A stretch of 64,000 bases of DNA from Vicinamibacterales bacterium (GTDB lineage: Bacteria; Acidobacteriota; Vicinamibacteria; Vicinamibacterales; UBA8438). The notes under the pieces are model-generated. The model did not search any database and was not told the origin of the DNA. It was given only the letters and a program-made list of their open reading frames with translations. The DNA lies in NCBI GenBank assembly GCA_937766455.1, contig CALLXD010000016.1, positions 62,001-126,000 of the forward strand, read 5' to 3'. Positions 37,208 through 57,571 of this stretch are shown one piece after another. The position numbers were made by a program, and so were the translations under genes. The stretch's first letter is position 1. Each line of letters starts with the position of its first letter.

Positions 37208-37942
37208 ATGGAACGCAGCATGACTGTGTACGGCGTGAATGCGGTGATCGAAGCCCTGCGCTCTGGTCAGGTACGCGCCGTGCGGGTTGCCGCCGACGGG
37301 GGCCGGCTGGCGGAGGTGCGGCGGCTGGCGACGGCTCACGGGGTCCCCGTGGCACGGGTGGCCGTGGAGGCGCTGGACCGGGTCGCCGGTGGGGCGGTGC
37401 ACCAGGGCGTGGCGGCCGATGTGGCAGCGTCTGAGCCGCTCGCTCTCGAGGAGTTAATCAGCCAGGCAGCAGATCCCGCGCTGCTGCTCGTGTTGGACGG
37501 GATCGAGGACCCACAGAATGTGGGTGCCATCCTTCGTGCCGGTGATGCGGCTGGGGTCGACGGTGTCGTCCGTCAGACGCGCCGGGCCGCGCCGCTGGCC
37601 ACAGTCGCGAAAACATCCGCGGGGGCGGTGGCCCACGTGAAACTCGCATCGGTGGTGAACATCGCGCGGGCACTGACCCAGTTGCAAGCGGCGGGGATAT
37701 GGACGGTGGGACTTGCCGCGGATGGTGACGACATCTACGGCGATTTCGACCTGACCCTGCCGACCGCCCTCGTACTGGGCAGTGAGGGACAGGGGTTGCG
37801 ACGTCTCGTACGGGAGCGCTGCGACCGCGTCGCGTCGATCCCGATGTGCGGGCGTGTTAACAGCCTGAATGTAGGGGTGGCGGCCGGCGTCGCACTGTTC
37901 GAGGCGGTTCGTCAGCGTCAAGGTGGCCGACGTGGCGAATAG
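37208..37942 (+). CDS. rlmB: TrmH-family rRNA 2'-O-methyltransferase (RlmB type)
   Basis: 244 residues. The N-terminal substrate-binding domain begins VYGVNAVIEALRSG. The SPOUT knot motifs are DPQNVGAILRAGDAAG, LVLGSEGQGLRRLV and SLNVGVAAGVALFE, matching RlmB, which methylates G2251 of 23S rRNA. The ATG at 37208 fits the family start. An ispF-rlmB neighbourhood is common. Confidence 0.9.
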   Translation: MERSMTVYGVNAVIEALRSGQVRAVRVAADGGRLAEVRRLATAHGVPVARVAVEALDRVAGGAVHQGVAADVAASEPLALEELISQAADPALLLVLDGIEDPQNVGAILRAGDAAGVDGVVRQTRRAAPLATVAKTSAGAVAHVKLASVVNIARALTQLQAAGIWTVGLAADGDDIYGDFDLTLPTALVLGSEGQGLRRLVRERCDRVASIPMCGRVNSLNVGVAAGVALFEAVRQRQGGRRGE

Positions 37943-37978
37943 GTCAAGAGCGACATTTTCAACCTGCGTGGCACGGGT

Positions 37979-37989
37979 TGTGCTAGTAT
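37979..37989 (+). promoter_or_regulatory. Extended -10 promoter of the tRNA-tuf1 operon
   Basis: TTGTGCTAGTAT contains the extended -10 element TGCTAGTAT, ending 15 bases before the first tRNA. No good -35 is visible at 17 bases, which is tolerable for extended -10 promoters. Confidence 0.45.
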
Positions 37990-38003
37990 CTCCGTTTGGT
38001 CCG

Positions 38004-38080
38004 GCTGGCGTAGCTCAGTCCGGTAGAGCAGCTGATTTGTAATCAGCCGGTCGGGGGTTCAAATCCCTCCGCCAGCTCCA
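38004..38080 (+). tRNA. tRNA-Thr (anticodon TGT)
   Basis: Acceptor GCTGGCG/CGCCAGC, anticodon arm CTGAT-TTGTAAT-CAG, T arm GGGGGTTCAAATCCCTC, encoded CCA. First of four tRNAs in the thrU-tyrU-glyT-thrT-tufB order known from E. coli. The 275 bases to the next tRNA hold no gene I can support. Confidence 0.96.
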
Positions 38081-38355
38081 AGGGAAACAGCGACAGGTCA
38101 CTGATGAGTGACCGCGCGCGGTGGGTCGAGGTAGGCCGCGCCGCCGCTTCTCGGGGCATGCAGGTCCGGTGTGTTGGTGGTCGCGCGTGCGCCATCCGGT
38201 GCCGCCAGGGAGTGTTCCGAGTGCCAGGTGCCGCAGCAACGTCGGCACTGGTATCACGGGGCCGCAACCGACGGCAGGCGAGACGAGTGAGCGACATAAG
38301 GGTGTGCGCGCCGTGGAGGATGGCGTAGTGGAGATGCGAGCGAACTAGCATGTTC

Positions 38356-38442
38356 GGCGAGGTTGCGGAGCGGTCAAACGCAACAGACTGTAAATCTGTC
38401 GGCCTAGCGCCTTCGGAGGTTCGAATCCTCCCCTCGCCACCA
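38356..38442 (+). tRNA. tRNA-Tyr (anticodon GTA)
   Basis: Class II tRNA with a long variable arm (GGCCTAGCGCCTTC region). Acceptor GGCGAGG/CCTCGCC, anticodon GTA in GACTGTAAATC, encoded CCA. Confidence 0.96.
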
Positions 38443-38594
38443 GCCTGTGCCTGCCGTAGCGGCACGGGTCGGCAGGAGCGCCTGGGGCGACAAGGCACGT
38501 CGGCGACAGACGCGGGTTCGCCAAGGGTTGAACTGATAGGACGTAGCGGCATCGGCGGGTGTGTCCGTCAACTGAAGGGGCAAGGTTCGCGAAG

Positions 38595-38669
38595 GCGGGA
38601 GTAACTCAGTGGTAGAGTCACAGCCTTCCAAGCTGTTGGTCGCGGGTTCGATCCCCGTCTCCCGCTCCA
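38595..38669 (+). tRNA. tRNA-Gly (anticodon TCC)
   Basis: Acceptor GCGGGAG/CTCCCGC, anticodon arm CAGCC-TTCCAAG-CTG, T arm GCGGGTTCGATCCCCGT, encoded CCA. Confidence 0.96.
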
Positions 38670-38701
38670 GACCTCGCCCGTGGGTGCGCCGCGACAGACG
38701 G

Positions 38702-38777
<76 letters not shown>

Positions 38778-38860
38778 ATCTGGACCAGACCCCGGTAGGG
38801 TCGATGGGCTGGCGTGAGGGGTCGTTACAGTAGCGTCATCTAGTAGGAGCGAGCGGACAT

Positions 38861-40048
<1,188 letters not shown>

Positions 40049-40125
40049 CTCCCCGCCGCGCCCAGGCGCGGTTCGCGGGTTAGCGTCGGGAGAGGTCGGG
40101 GCGAAGCCCCGTAGGGAAAAAAGTA

Positions 40126-40275
40126 ATGCGGGACATCATTTCGCTGGCGTGCACCGACTGTAAGCGTCGCAACTACAGCACGACCAAGAACAAAAGAAAG
40201 ACGACGAGCCGGCTGGAGTTCAAGAAATACTGCCGGTTCTGTCGATCGCACACGCTGCATCGGGAGTCCAAGTAG
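40126..40275 (+). CDS. rpmG: 50S ribosomal protein L33
   Basis: 49 residues, below the ORF-track cutoff. It starts [19 protein letters not shown] and has a second cysteine pair, [10 protein letters not shown], so it is the zinc-binding form. It lies between tuf1 and tRNA-Trp, as in many bacteria. A CGGGGCGAAGCCCCG hairpin sits 14 bases before the start codon. Confidence 0.95.
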   Translation: MRDIISLACTDCKRRNYSTTKNKRKTTSRLEFKKYCRFCRSHTLHRESK

Positions 40276-40326
40276 AGAAAGAGCGAGGGGCCGTGGTCAC
40301 TTGGGTGGTTGCGGCTGCACGCACGT

Positions 40327-40402
40327 AGGCCAGTAGCTCAATTGGCAGAGCACCGGTCTCCAAAACCGGGGGTTGGGGGTTCGATTCCCTCCTGGCCTGC
40401 CA
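40327..40402 (+). tRNA. tRNA-Trp (anticodon CCA)
   Basis: Acceptor AGGCCAG/CTGGCCT, anticodon arm CCGGT-CTCCAAA-ACCGG, T arm GGGGGTTCGATTCCCTC, encoded CCA. It sits between rpmG and secE. Confidence 0.96.
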
Positions 40403-40444
40403 GATTCCTCCGGCGAAATGTGGTGACCGGGGGCGACGGTGGTT

Positions 40445-40670
40445 CGGGGTGAAGCCCCGCTGGTGCGTAGGAATGTCAACGCCGCGCACAGGCGCGGCCG
40501 GGGTGGGGCAATTTGGGGCCCTGCGGAGCGCCGGCCAGGGGATCGAAGCGAAGCCCTGCTGGTGTGCAGGAAGGTCAAACGCCGCGCACATGCGCGGCGC
40601 GTCGGGGCGGAGTGGGGCATTCGGGGTCCCCACGGAGCGCCGGCGGGGGTGCGGGGCGCAGCCCCGTCAA
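40445..40670 (+). repeat. Two imperfect ~100-bp direct repeats in the trpT-secE spacer
   Basis: Copies begin at 40451 and 40550 (GAAGCCCYGCTGGTGYG), share the GCCGCGCACANGCGCGGC palindrome and GGAGCGCCGG, and end in GC-rich hairpins, including CGGGGTGAAGCCCCG at 40445 and CGGGGCGCAGCCCCG near 40651. The 292-base spacer (40403-40694) contains no gene beyond this. Confidence 0.75.
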
Positions 40671-40694
40671 GTTAATGAAGGGGTCGGTCAGTCA

Positions 40695-40946
40695 GTGAAG
40701 ACAGCACGACTCGAACACACGAGAGACGCTTCCTCCCAGGTGACAGGCTGGATCAGTCGGTCACGTGTTTTCCTCGCTCAGGTCAAGAACGAGATGGAGC
40801 GGGTGACGTGGCCCACCCGGAAAGAGGTCTACGCGACCACCGTGGTTGTCATGTTGACGTCCGCATTCTTTGGTCTCTACCTGTCGGCTATCGACGTGGT
40901 GCTAGTGAGATTCGCCAGATTCCTGTTCAATGCTGTTTGGAGCGCA
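40695..40946 (+). CDS. secE: Preprotein translocase subunit SecE
   Basis: About 84 residues from a GTG start. The conserved cytoplasmic helix is VKNEMERVTWPTRKEV, followed by one transmembrane helix (VVVMLTSAFFGLYLSAI). SecE clamps the SecY channel. No stop codon separates it from nusG in this sequence; the frame runs on into NusG. A single missing base near 40940 would restore the usual overlapping stop and start (AATGA), so the end given here is nominal. Confidence 0.85.
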
Positions 40947-41490
40947 ATGACCGACGTCATCACCAAGCAGTGGTACATCGTCCATACCTACTCGGGATTC
41001 GAGAACAAGGTGTCGGAGTCGCTTCAACAGCGGGTGCAGCGCCTATGGACTCGAGGCGGAGATCGGCGAGGTCTTGATTCCGACCGAGGACGTCGTGGAG
41101 ATGCGCGGCGGGAAGCGCGTGGTCAGTTCGAAGCGATTCTTTCCAGGCTACATCCTGGTCGAAATGCAGATGTCGGACCACGCCTGGCATGTCGTGCGAA
41201 ATACGCCGAAGGTAACCGGGTTCGTGGGAGCCGGATCGAAGCCGACGCCGCTGACTCGGGAGGAAGTCGACCAGATTCTGAATCAGGTGACTGAGGCGGC
41301 CGAGAAGCCGAAGCCCAAGTACACCTTCGACAAGGGCGACCAGGTTCGAATCAACGAGGGACCGTTTACCAGCTTTAACGGCGTCGTTGATGACGTGAAT
41401 TTGGACAAGAACACCGTCAAGGTGATGGTGACGATTTTCGGTCGGGCCACGCCTGTCGAGCTCGATTTCCTGCAGGTCGAAAAGTTATAG
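40947..41490 (+). pseudogene. nusG: Transcription antitermination factor NusG, one frameshift
   Basis: The NGN domain starts [17 protein letters not shown]. After LQQRVQ the frame breaks at about 41040, where one extra C in CAGCGCCTATGG displaces the expected [13 protein letters not shown]. The rest ([11 protein letters not shown], the KOW segment [19 protein letters not shown]) is clean to the stop. The joined length of about 180 residues is normal. NusG binds RNA polymerase and links it to Rho and ribosomes; being essential, the break is probably a sequence error. Confidence 0.88.
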
Positions 41491-41502
41491 AGGTCGGACG
41501 AC

Positions 41503-41928
41503 ATGGCGAAGAAGGTCATCGGGATGGTCAAGCTGCAGATAGCGGCCGGGAAGGCGACGCCGGCTCCGCCGGTCGGCACCGCGCTCGGTCCCCACGGCGT
41601 GAACATTATGGATTTCTGTAAGGCCTTCAACGCCAAGACTGCGAGCCAGGAAGGTCTCATTATTCCGGCTGTAGTCACGATCTACGCGGATCGGACGTTG
41701 AGCTTTATCACCAAGACGCCGCCAGCCGCGGTGTTGCTGAAGCGCGCCGCGAACATCGCGAAGGGATCGGGCGAACCGAACCGGAACAAGGTGGGCAAAG
41801 TCACTTTGTTACAGGTCGAGGAGATCGCGAAGACGAAGATGCCAGACCTGAACTGCGGCGATCTGGCCGGCGCGGTGAAGGTGGTGTCCGGAACGGCCCG
41901 CTCCATGGGTCTCGAAATCGAAGGCTGA
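41503..41928 (+). CDS. rplK: 50S ribosomal protein L11
   Basis: 141 residues with the standard [23 protein letters not shown] start, and the conserved PPA(A) hinge in [10 protein letters not shown]. It forms the GTPase-associated centre with L10/L12. It is 12 bases after nusG, in the order rplK-rplA-rplJ-rplL-rpoB-rpoC. Confidence 0.97.
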   Translation: MAKKVIGMVKLQIAAGKATPAPPVGTALGPHGVNIMDFCKAFNAKTASQEGLIIPAVVTIYADRTLSFITKTPPAAVLLKRAANIAKGSGEPNRNKVGKVTLLQVEEIAKTKMPDLNCGDLAGAVKVVSGTARSMGLEIEG

Positions 41929-41947
41929 CCGCAGGGGGCGCGACAAT

Positions 41948-41988
41948 GCGGCCCCGAGGCCCCAGCGTGGGGCGCTGAGGGGGGCCGC
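41948..41988. promoter_or_regulatory. Nested GC hairpin in the rplK-rplA spacer
   Basis: Outer arms GCGGCCCC/GGGGCCGC enclose an inner GCCCC-AGCGT-GGGGC hairpin, in an unusually long 106-base spacer. L1 is a known translational autoregulator of this operon in other bacteria, so a regulatory RNA role is possible; the primary sequence was not matched to a known L1 site. Confidence 0.4.
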
Positions 41989-42034
41989 TGAGCAGCCGCG
42001 CGGGGTTCTGGGCATTGTTCAGACTGAGGAAAGA

Positions 42035-42742
42035 ATGGCGAACAAGGGCAAGAAATTCAAAGCGGCGGGAGAGCAAATCGAGGATCGCGAGTATGACCTC
42101 GCAGAGGCGGTCCCGTTGATGCAGAAGGTGCGTTTCGCCGGGTTTGACGAATCTGTGGAGATGGCGCTCCGTCTTGGCGTGAACCCAAAACACGCGGACC
42201 AGATGGTGCGGGGCACCGTCATTCTTCCGCATGGGCTCGGTCGCTCCAAACGGGTGCTGGTCGTCGCTGGAGGCGAGAAGCAGAAGGAGGCCGAGGGCGC
42301 CGGCGCGGACGTGGTCGGCGGAGAAGAGGTGGTGGCCCGGATCGAGGGTGGCTGGTTGGATTTCGACGCCGTCGTCGCTACCCCCGACATGATGCGTGTG
42401 GTCGGAAAGCTTGGGAAAGTGCTCGGCCCGCGTGGCTTGATGCCAAACCCCAAGACCGGCACCGTGACCTTCGACGTGGCCAAGGCGGTGACTGAAATCA
42501 AGGCCGGCAAAGTCACCTATCGGGTGGACAAAGCCGGGGTGGTGCATGCCCCCATTGGGAAGGCATCCTTCGATGCCGACCGCCTGGTCGAGAACGCCCA
42601 GGCGCTGGTGGACAGCATCATGCGCGCCAAGCCGTCGGCCGCGAAAGGCAAGTATGTGCGCAGCGTGACCCTGTCATCGACCATGGGGCCTGGCATCAGG
42701 GTTGACGCGGCATCTGCCGAGAGCTCCGAGGCTACCGCCTGA
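42035..42742 (+). CDS. rplA: 50S ribosomal protein L1
   Basis: 235 residues, two-domain L1. The 23S rRNA-binding motifs [21 protein letters not shown] and [11 protein letters not shown] are clear. GAGGAA precedes the ATG. It forms the L1 stalk at the ribosomal E site and commonly represses its own mRNA. Confidence 0.97.
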   Translation: MANKGKKFKAAGEQIEDREYDLAEAVPLMQKVRFAGFDESVEMALRLGVNPKHADQMVRGTVILPHGLGRSKRVLVVAGGEKQKEAEGAGADVVGGEEVVARIEGGWLDFDAVVATPDMMRVVGKLGKVLGPRGLMPNPKTGTVTFDVAKAVTEIKAGKVTYRVDKAGVVHAPIGKASFDADRLVENAQALVDSIMRAKPSAAKGKYVRSVTLSSTMGPGIRVDAASAESSEATA

Positions 42743-42809
42743 GGATCTCGGCGGATACGCGTCGCAGAGACACGAACCCAGCAGCTCAATCAGAGGAATA
42801 GACAGTCGA

Positions 42810-43334
42810 ATGCCGGTCACAAGAAGCGTCAAGGAACAAACGGTCAAGGAGCTCGGCGCGGCGCTTGCCAACGCCGACAGTGTCGTCCTGCTGGACTTCA
42901 CCGGGCTCGACGTGCCGCAAGACACCGAGTTGCGCCGACAGGTTCGCGCGGCCAGCGGGCAATACCGCGTGGTCAAGAACCGGTTGGCGAAGATCGCCGT
43001 GACCGGTACGGCCTTCGAACCGCTGCGTGACTCGTTTCGAGGCACGACCGCGATCGCTTTCAGCGACGACGACCCCGCAAGTCTCGCGAAGGCGTTGGTG
43101 ACGTTCGCAAAAGACGCGCCCGAACTCAAGGTGAAGGCAGCGATGGTGTCAGGGCGCGAACTGGCGCCGGCCGACGTCGAACGCCTTGCGACGCTGCCCA
43201 CGAAACCAGAGTTGCAGGCCACGCTGCTCCGGCAAATGCAGGCGCCGATGGTCCAGCTCTTGGGAGTGTTGAGCGCTGTGCCGCGAGATCTGCTCAGCGT
43301 GCTCGTTCAAGCAGAAAAGAAAAAATCGGAATGA
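42810..43334 (+). CDS. rplJ: 50S ribosomal protein L10
   Basis: 174 residues from the ATG of MPVTRSVKEQTVKELG; the track start 36 codons earlier overlaps rplA and is not used. GAGGAA precedes it. L10 anchors L12 dimers through its C-terminal helix (LLSVLVQAEKKK). Confidence 0.96.
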   Translation: MPVTRSVKEQTVKELGAALANADSVVLLDFTGLDVPQDTELRRQVRAASGQYRVVKNRLAKIAVTGTAFEPLRDSFRGTTAIAFSDDDPASLAKALVTFAKDAPELKVKAAMVSGRELAPADVERLATLPTKPELQATLLRQMQAPMVQLLGVLSAVPRDLLSVLVQAEKKKSE

Positions 43335-43385
43335 CAACCTCGGGTCGCACAGACGTCGACCCGTATGTAACCGTGCAGGAGTGAC

Positions 43386-43775
43386 ATGCCAATGGCTGAC
43401 GTGACGCAGGAACAAGTCGTCGAGTACATCAAAGGAATTTCGGTGCTGCAGTTGTCCGAGCTGGTCAAGACGCTCGAGGACGAACTCGGGGTGTCTGCGG
43501 CGGCGCCGGTCGCCGTTGCCGGTGCCGCGGCGCCGGGTGCAGCAGCTGAGGCGCCCGAAGAGCAGACCGAGTTTGCCGTGACGCTCACCGAGGTGGGTGC
43601 GAAAAAGATCAATGTGATCAAGACCGTTCGCGAGGTCACCAGTCTCGGGTTGAAGGAAGCGAAGGATCTGGTCGAGAGCGCGCCCGTTACGGTCAAGGAA
43701 GGCATTCCCAAGGACGAAGCGACCGCTATCGTCGAGAAGTTCGAGGCCGTGGGTGCCAAGGCCGAGGTGAAGTAG
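43386..43775 (+). CDS. rplL: 50S ribosomal protein L7/L12
   Basis: 129 residues: an N-terminal dimerisation helix, an Ala/Gly hinge ([19 protein letters not shown]), and the factor-binding C-domain with [13 protein letters not shown] and [20 protein letters not shown] lies well placed for the first ATG. Confidence 0.97.
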   Translation: MPMADVTQEQVVEYIKGISVLQLSELVKTLEDELGVSAAAPVAVAGAAAPGAAAEAPEEQTEFAVTLTEVGAKKINVIKTVREVTSLGLKEAKDLVESAPVTVKEGIPKDEATAIVEKFEAVGAKAEVK

Positions 43776-43796
43776 TCGTCGTTTCTTTTACGGCCG

Positions 43797-43816
43797 CGGC
43801 GGGTGGTCGCCCGTCG
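43797..43816 (+). terminator. rplL-rpoB intercistronic hairpin (attenuator-like)
   Basis: CGGCGGG-TGGTCG-CCCGTCG, a seven-pair stem with one G-U pair, 22 bases after the rplL stop. A partial attenuator between rplL and rpoB is well known in E. coli. No T-run follows here, so its strength is uncertain. Confidence 0.4.
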
Positions 43817-43911
43817 TGCGAGTGGTGGCGTGACTGACCGGGACGGGGTGTGCTCCGTTCCGTTGGTCGCGGTTTCGTCAAGACCCGGCGCTGGTCCGAG
43901 GGTGTTGCAGA

Positions 43912-52417
<8,506 letters not shown>

Positions 52418-52446
52418 CGGTCGAGACCGTTTAACGTCCTTGCCCT

Positions 52447-52468
52447 GGGTATATGTATCGTGATACCC
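52447..52468 (+). other. Small hairpin after rpoC
   Basis: GGGTAT and ATACCC arms with a ten-base loop lie 30 bases past the rpoC stop. No T-run follows. Possibly the 3' end of the rpoC transcript. Confidence 0.3.
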
Positions 52469-52697
52469 TCGCAAGGTTATATCGGAGTTGGGACACCCTA
52501 TCTAACTTCGATCCGCTCCGAAAGAGGCCGTGTGACCCACGGATTTTGCCGACGCCGCGGGCGTCGCGAAGGGTCGCCGCAATGCGCAATTCGCCTCTTG
52601 CCAGCGTGGAAGCAGTCGCCTCGTCTCGCTATTGAGCGTGGTCGAGCGCGGCGCTCCTTCACGGCGCGCACACATTAATAGGGTCAAACCGCCCCAG

Positions 52698-52734
52698 GTG
52701 CCAAGCCGATGGCTTTTAGGCTTGGGGCACTTTT
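52698..52734 (+). terminator. Hairpin with T-run before rpsL (terminator or attenuator)
   Basis: CCAAGCC/GGCTTGG pair perfectly over seven bases with an 11-base loop, extended by GTG/CAC across a two-base bulge, and followed by TTTT. It is 60 bases before the rpsL start, so it could end the rpoBC transcript or attenuate the str operon. In the rest of the 377-base gap (52418-52794) I see only the small hairpin at 52447 and no gene. Confidence 0.45.
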
Positions 52735-52794
52735 ACGTAGGCGCCCGCACCCGCCGAGCGCGGCGTCGTGGCGTCATAGACGCAGGGAGTAGTA

Positions 52795-53169
52795 GTGCCG
52801 ACGATCAGCCAGCTCGTTCGGAAGGGACGGTATCGGGCCGAGACCAAGACTAAGAGCCCTGCGTTGCAGCGATGCCCGCAGCGGCGAGGAGTCTGCGTCC
52901 GCGTGTTCACCCAGACCCCCAAGAAGCCGAACTCGGCGTTGCGCAAGGTCGCCCGCGTGCGACTCACGAACCAGATCGAAGTGACTAGCTACATCCCCGG
53001 TGAAGGGCACAACCTGCAGGAGCACTCGCTCGTGCTGCTCCGCGGCGGGCGGGTGAAGGATTTGCCGGGCGTGCGGTATCACGTTATACGCGGGACGTTG
53101 GATACCACCGGCGTGGACGGACGTAAGCAGAGCCGGTCGAAGTACGGGACGAAGCGGCCCAAGGCGTAA
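52795..53169 (+). CDS. rpsL: 30S ribosomal protein S12
   Basis: 124 residues from a GTG start. The decoding-site loop [11 protein letters not shown] and the [13 protein letters not shown] loop carry the wild-type lysines whose mutation gives streptomycin resistance, so the sequence predicts sensitivity at this gene. First gene of the str operon rpsL-rpsG-fusA-tuf. Confidence 0.96.
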   Translation: MPTISQLVRKGRYRAETKTKSPALQRCPQRRGVCVRVFTQTPKKPNSALRKVARVRLTNQIEVTSYIPGEGHNLQEHSLVLLRGGRVKDLPGVRYHVIRGTLDTTGVDGRKQSRSKYGTKRPKA

Positions 53170-53239
53170 GACCGTCACTGGTTCCCACGGGTGTACCCGC
53201 GGGGTGGGGCTTGCCGGCCCCGTGAACGACTGAGTTGGG

Positions 53240-53256
53240 GTGGGGCCAGGCCCCAC
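53240..53256 (+). promoter_or_regulatory. Hairpin in front of rpsG
   Basis: GTGGGGC-CAG-GCCCCAC, a seven-pair perfect stem with a three-base loop, ends 16 bases before the rpsG start. S7 regulates its operon by binding the S12-S7 spacer in E. coli; this hairpin is in the equivalent place, but no S7-site consensus was matched. Confidence 0.4.
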
Positions 53257-53272
53257 GTGAGGAAGTAAAGCC

Positions 53273-53746
53273 ATGCCACGCAGACGCGAAATTACGAAGC
53301 GCCAGGTGCCACCGGATCCGATCTATAACAGCACGCTGGTGACCAAGTTTGTGCGCACGGTTATGAAAGACGGCAAGCGGAGCACGGCCGAGGGCGTGTT
53401 GTACGGAAGCCTGGAACTCGTCAAGGAACGAACCGGTGAGGATCCGCTCAAGGTGTTCAAGAAGGCGCTCGAGAACGTCAAGCCGAGCCTTGAGGTGAAA
53501 TCGAGGCGTGTGGGTGGTTCGAACTATCAGGTGCCTATAGAGGTCAATCCGAACCGTCGCATGTCGCTCAGTATGCGTTGGTTGTCCAGCTACGCGCGGT
53601 CACGCGGTGACGGCAAGACCATGAAGGAAAAGCTGGCCAATGAGTTCATTGACGCATCGAACCTACGCGGCGCATCTGTGAAGCGGCGCGAAGACACCCA
53701 CCGGATGGCGGAAGCCAATAAGGCGTTCGCTCACTACCGCTGGTAG
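53273..53746 (+). CDS. rpsG: 30S ribosomal protein S7
   Basis: 157 residues with the conserved PRRREITKR start, [17 protein letters not shown], and the [17 protein letters not shown] beta-hairpin. GAGGAAG precedes the ATG. Primary assembly protein of the 30S head. Confidence 0.97.
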   Translation: MPRRREITKRQVPPDPIYNSTLVTKFVRTVMKDGKRSTAEGVLYGSLELVKERTGEDPLKVFKKALENVKPSLEVKSRRVGGSNYQVPIEVNPNRRMSLSMRWLSSYARSRGDGKTMKEKLANEFIDASNLRGASVKRREDTHRMAEANKAFAHYRW

Positions 53747-53830
53747 CGGCCGGCACACAACTCAGGACGCACGAGGAATAGTGGTAACCGCACAGTTGGC
53801 GATGGTCTCGCCGGTCGCCGACGTCAATGT

Positions 53831-53853
53831 TTCGAGACGCAAGCCGTCTCGAA
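53831..53853 (+). promoter_or_regulatory. Perfect 9-bp hairpin upstream of fusA
   Basis: TTCGAGACG-CAAGC-CGTCTCGAA lies 24 bases before the preferred fusA ATG. If translation truly starts at the upstream GTG (53781), the hairpin would be coding. As a spacer element it may modulate fusA translation. Confidence 0.45.
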
Positions 53854-53876
53854 CGGCCAAGGTCATGCCAAGAGTG

Positions 53877-55979
53877 ATGTCGAGACAGGTCCCGCTCGCA
53901 CGGTCGCGGAACATTGGCATCATGGCCCACATTGATGCCGGTAAGACGACCACGACGGAGCGCATCCTGTTCTATACCGGCATCACCTACAAGATCGGTG
54001 AGGTCCATGACGGGACCGCGGTCATGGACTGGATGGCCCAGGAGCAGGAGCGGGGCATTACCATCACCTCCGCGGCCACGACCTGCATGTGGCGCGACCA
54101 CCGAATCAATATTATCGATACCCCTGGACACGTCGACTTCACGGCAGAAGTGGAGCGGTCGCTCCGCGTGCTTGATGGTGCGGTGGCGGTGTTTGACGCC
54201 GTCGGTGGGGTGGAGCCGCAGTCAGAGACGGTGTGGCGGCAGGCCGACAAGTATCGTGTGCCTCGAATCTGTTTTGTCAATAAGATGGATCGGATCGGGG
54301 CTGATTTTGACCGCACAGTCACGCAGATTCGCGAGAAGCTCGAGGCGAACCCGGTAGCGGTTCAACTCCCGCTCGGGGCTGAGGCCGGATACGCCGGAAT
54401 CATCGACCTGGTGCGGATGAAAGCGGTGCGGTATCACGACGAAGCGTTGGGCGCCGACCCGACGATTGAGGACATTCCGGCGGATCGCATGGCGGCCGCG
54501 GTGGCCGCGCGGGAAACGTTGCTCGAGAAGGTCTGCGAAGTCGACGACCAGTTGCTGGAGAAGTATCTCCAGGGTACGCCCCTCGATGATGCCGAGGTGA
54601 TCGCTGCTCTCCGGCGTCGCACGGTGGAGTCGGTGCGCGGCGAGGCCGCTCCCTTTGTGCCCGTGCTCTGTGGCAGCGCGTTCAAGAACAAGGGCGTGCA
54701 GCCGTTGATCGACGCGATCGTCGACTTTCTCCCCTCGCCCGAGGATGTGCTCCCGGTGGTTGGTGCCGACCCCACCGACGAGAGCATCGCTCTCGAACGA
54801 CCGTCGGCCGACGACGCGCCGTTCTCGGCACTGGTATTTAAGATAATGACCGACTCGTATGTCGGTCAGCTTTCGTTTATTCGGGTGTATTCCGGTGTGA
54901 TGTCCACCGGGACGACGATTTACAACCCACGGCTTGGTCGGAAGGAGCGCATCGGTCGGCTCCTGAAGATGCACGCCGACAAACGGGAAGAAATCGACAC
55001 GGTGTACGCCGGAGACATTGCCGCCGCGGTGGGCCTGAAGAACGTCGCGACCGGGGACACAATCTGCGACGTGAAGCGGCCCGTTGTCCTCGAGAGGATG
55101 GAGTTCCCGAAGCCGGTCATCACGCTGGCCATCGAACCGAGAACGAAGGCTGACCAGGAGAAGCTGGGGATGGGACTGGCCAAGCTGACCAGCGAGGACC
55201 CGACCTTCGAGGTTCGCACCGACGATGACACTGGCCAGGTCGTCATCTCTGGTATGGGCGAGCTCCACCTGGAGATCATCGTCGACAGGCTCCGGCGAGA
55301 ATTCGATGTCGCGGCAACGGTAGGCCGGCCCCAGGTCGCATATCGCGAGACCCTGACCAAGGCATCTGAGGGCGAGCACCGGCATGTGAAGCAGACCGGC
55401 GGACGTGGCCAATACGGACATGTCAAGCTGCGTATCACGCCCGGAGAGTCCGGCGCCGGCGTCGTGTTCAAGAATGAAATTTTCGGTGGTTCAGTGCCGC
55501 GGGAGTTCATCGCGCCGATTGAGGCTGGTGTCAGAGAGTCCGTGACCACGGGCGTTCTGGCTGGCTACCCGATCGAGGATGTTACGGTCACGCTGTACGA
55601 CGGCTCCTCGCATGACGTCGACTCCTCCGAGGTGGCGTTCAAGATCGCGGGCTCCATGGCGTTTCGTGACGCGGCCCGCCGCGCCGCGCCCATGCTGCTG
55701 GAACCGGTCATGAAGGTCGAGGTCGTGGTGCCCGAGGCCCACATGGGCGACGTCATTGCCGACCTCAACAGCCGGCGCGGCAAGGTCCGCTCGATGGAGG
55801 CGCACGGTAGTACGCAGATCATCAATGCCCGCGCCCCGTTGGCTGCCATGTTCGGTTATGCCACCGAACTGCGGTCTCGGACGCAGGGCCGCGCAACCTA
55901 CACAATGCACTTCGACCGCTACGAGCATGTCCCCCCGGTCGTCAGCGAGGAAATCGTGGCGCGGATCCAGGGAAGGTAA
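53877..55979 (+). CDS. fusA: Elongation factor G
   Basis: 700 residues. The ATG at 53877 gives the canonical [29 protein letters not shown]. The track start (GTG 53781) has a good GAGGA but adds 32 residues unlike EF-G and spans a perfect hairpin, so I prefer the later start while noting the doubt. Motifs: G1 AHIDAGKT, G3 DTPGHVDF, G4 NKMD; the domain IV block [21 protein letters not shown] is intact. It drives ribosomal translocation. Confidence 0.95.
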   Translation: MSRQVPLARSRNIGIMAHIDAGKTTTTERILFYTGITYKIGEVHDGTAVMDWMAQEQERGITITSAATTCMWRDHRINIIDTPGHVDFTAEVERSLRVLDGAVAVFDAVGGVEPQSETVWRQADKYRVPRICFVNKMDRIGADFDRTVTQIREKLEANPVAVQLPLGAEAGYAGIIDLVRMKAVRYHDEALGADPTIEDIPADRMAAAVAARETLLEKVCEVDDQLLEKYLQGTPLDDAEVIAALRRRTVESVRGEAAPFVPVLCGSAFKNKGVQPLIDAIVDFLPSPEDVLPVVGADPTDESIALERPSADDAPFSALVFKIMTDSYVGQLSFIRVYSGVMSTGTTIYNPRLGRKERIGRLLKMHADKREEIDTVYAGDIAAAVGLKNVATGDTICDVKRPVVLERMEFPKPVITLAIEPRTKADQEKLGMGLAKLTSEDPTFEVRTDDDTGQVVISGMGELHLEIIVDRLRREFDVAATVGRPQVAYRETLTKASEGEHRHVKQTGGRGQYGHVKLRITPGESGAGVVFKNEIFGGSVPREFIAPIEAGVRESVTTGVLAGYPIEDVTVTLYDGSSHDVDSSEVAFKIAGSMAFRDAARRAAPMLLEPVMKVEVVVPEAHMGDVIADLNSRRGKVRSMEAHGSTQIINARAPLAAMFGYATELRSRTQGRATYTMHFDRYEHVPPVVSEEIVARIQGR

Positions 55980-55991
55980 CAGGTAATCGCC

Positions 55992-57179
<1,188 letters not shown>

Positions 57180-57223
57180 CGCGCGGTCACACCTCATACA
57201 CATCGAAGAAGGCTCAGACCACC

Positions 57224-57556
57224 ATGTCAATGTTTAGCGACAAAATCCGGATCCGTCTCAAGGCGTACGACCACCGGGTGCTCGATCAGTCGACATCAGA
57301 AATCGTCGACACGGCGCGACGCACCGGTGCGCGCCTCGCGGGCCCGATTCCGCTTCCGACGGATCTCAACAAGTGGACCGTGCTGCGCTCCCCGCACGTC
57401 GATAAGAAGTCGCGAGAACAGTTCGAGATTCGAACCCACAAGCGACTGATCGATATTTTTGAACCGACGCCGCAGACGGTTGACGCGCTCATGAAGCTCG
57501 ACCTGCCGGCCGGGGTTGACGTGGAAATCAAGGCGTTCGGCAAAGACAACAAGTAG
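57224..57556 (+). CDS. rpsJ: 30S ribosomal protein S10
   Basis: 110 residues: [17 protein letters not shown] start, GPIPLPT loop, [14 protein letters not shown]. It leads the S10 operon and is also the NusE antitermination partner of NusB/NusG. Confidence 0.97.
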   Translation: MSMFSDKIRIRLKAYDHRVLDQSTSEIVDTARRTGARLAGPIPLPTDLNKWTVLRSPHVDKKSREQFEIRTHKRLIDIFEPTPQTVDALMKLDLPAGVDVEIKAFGKDNK

Positions 57557-57571
57557 AACGGACGAACGATC

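Noticed and set aside
38081-38355. Small genes between the tRNAs
   Set aside because: The 74-75 residue ORFs lack ribosome sites and family likeness, and overlap each other in different frames.
54222-55421. 399-residue minus-strand ORF within fusA
   Set aside because: Antisense to a fully conserved EF-G gene; long open antisense frames are expected at this GC content.
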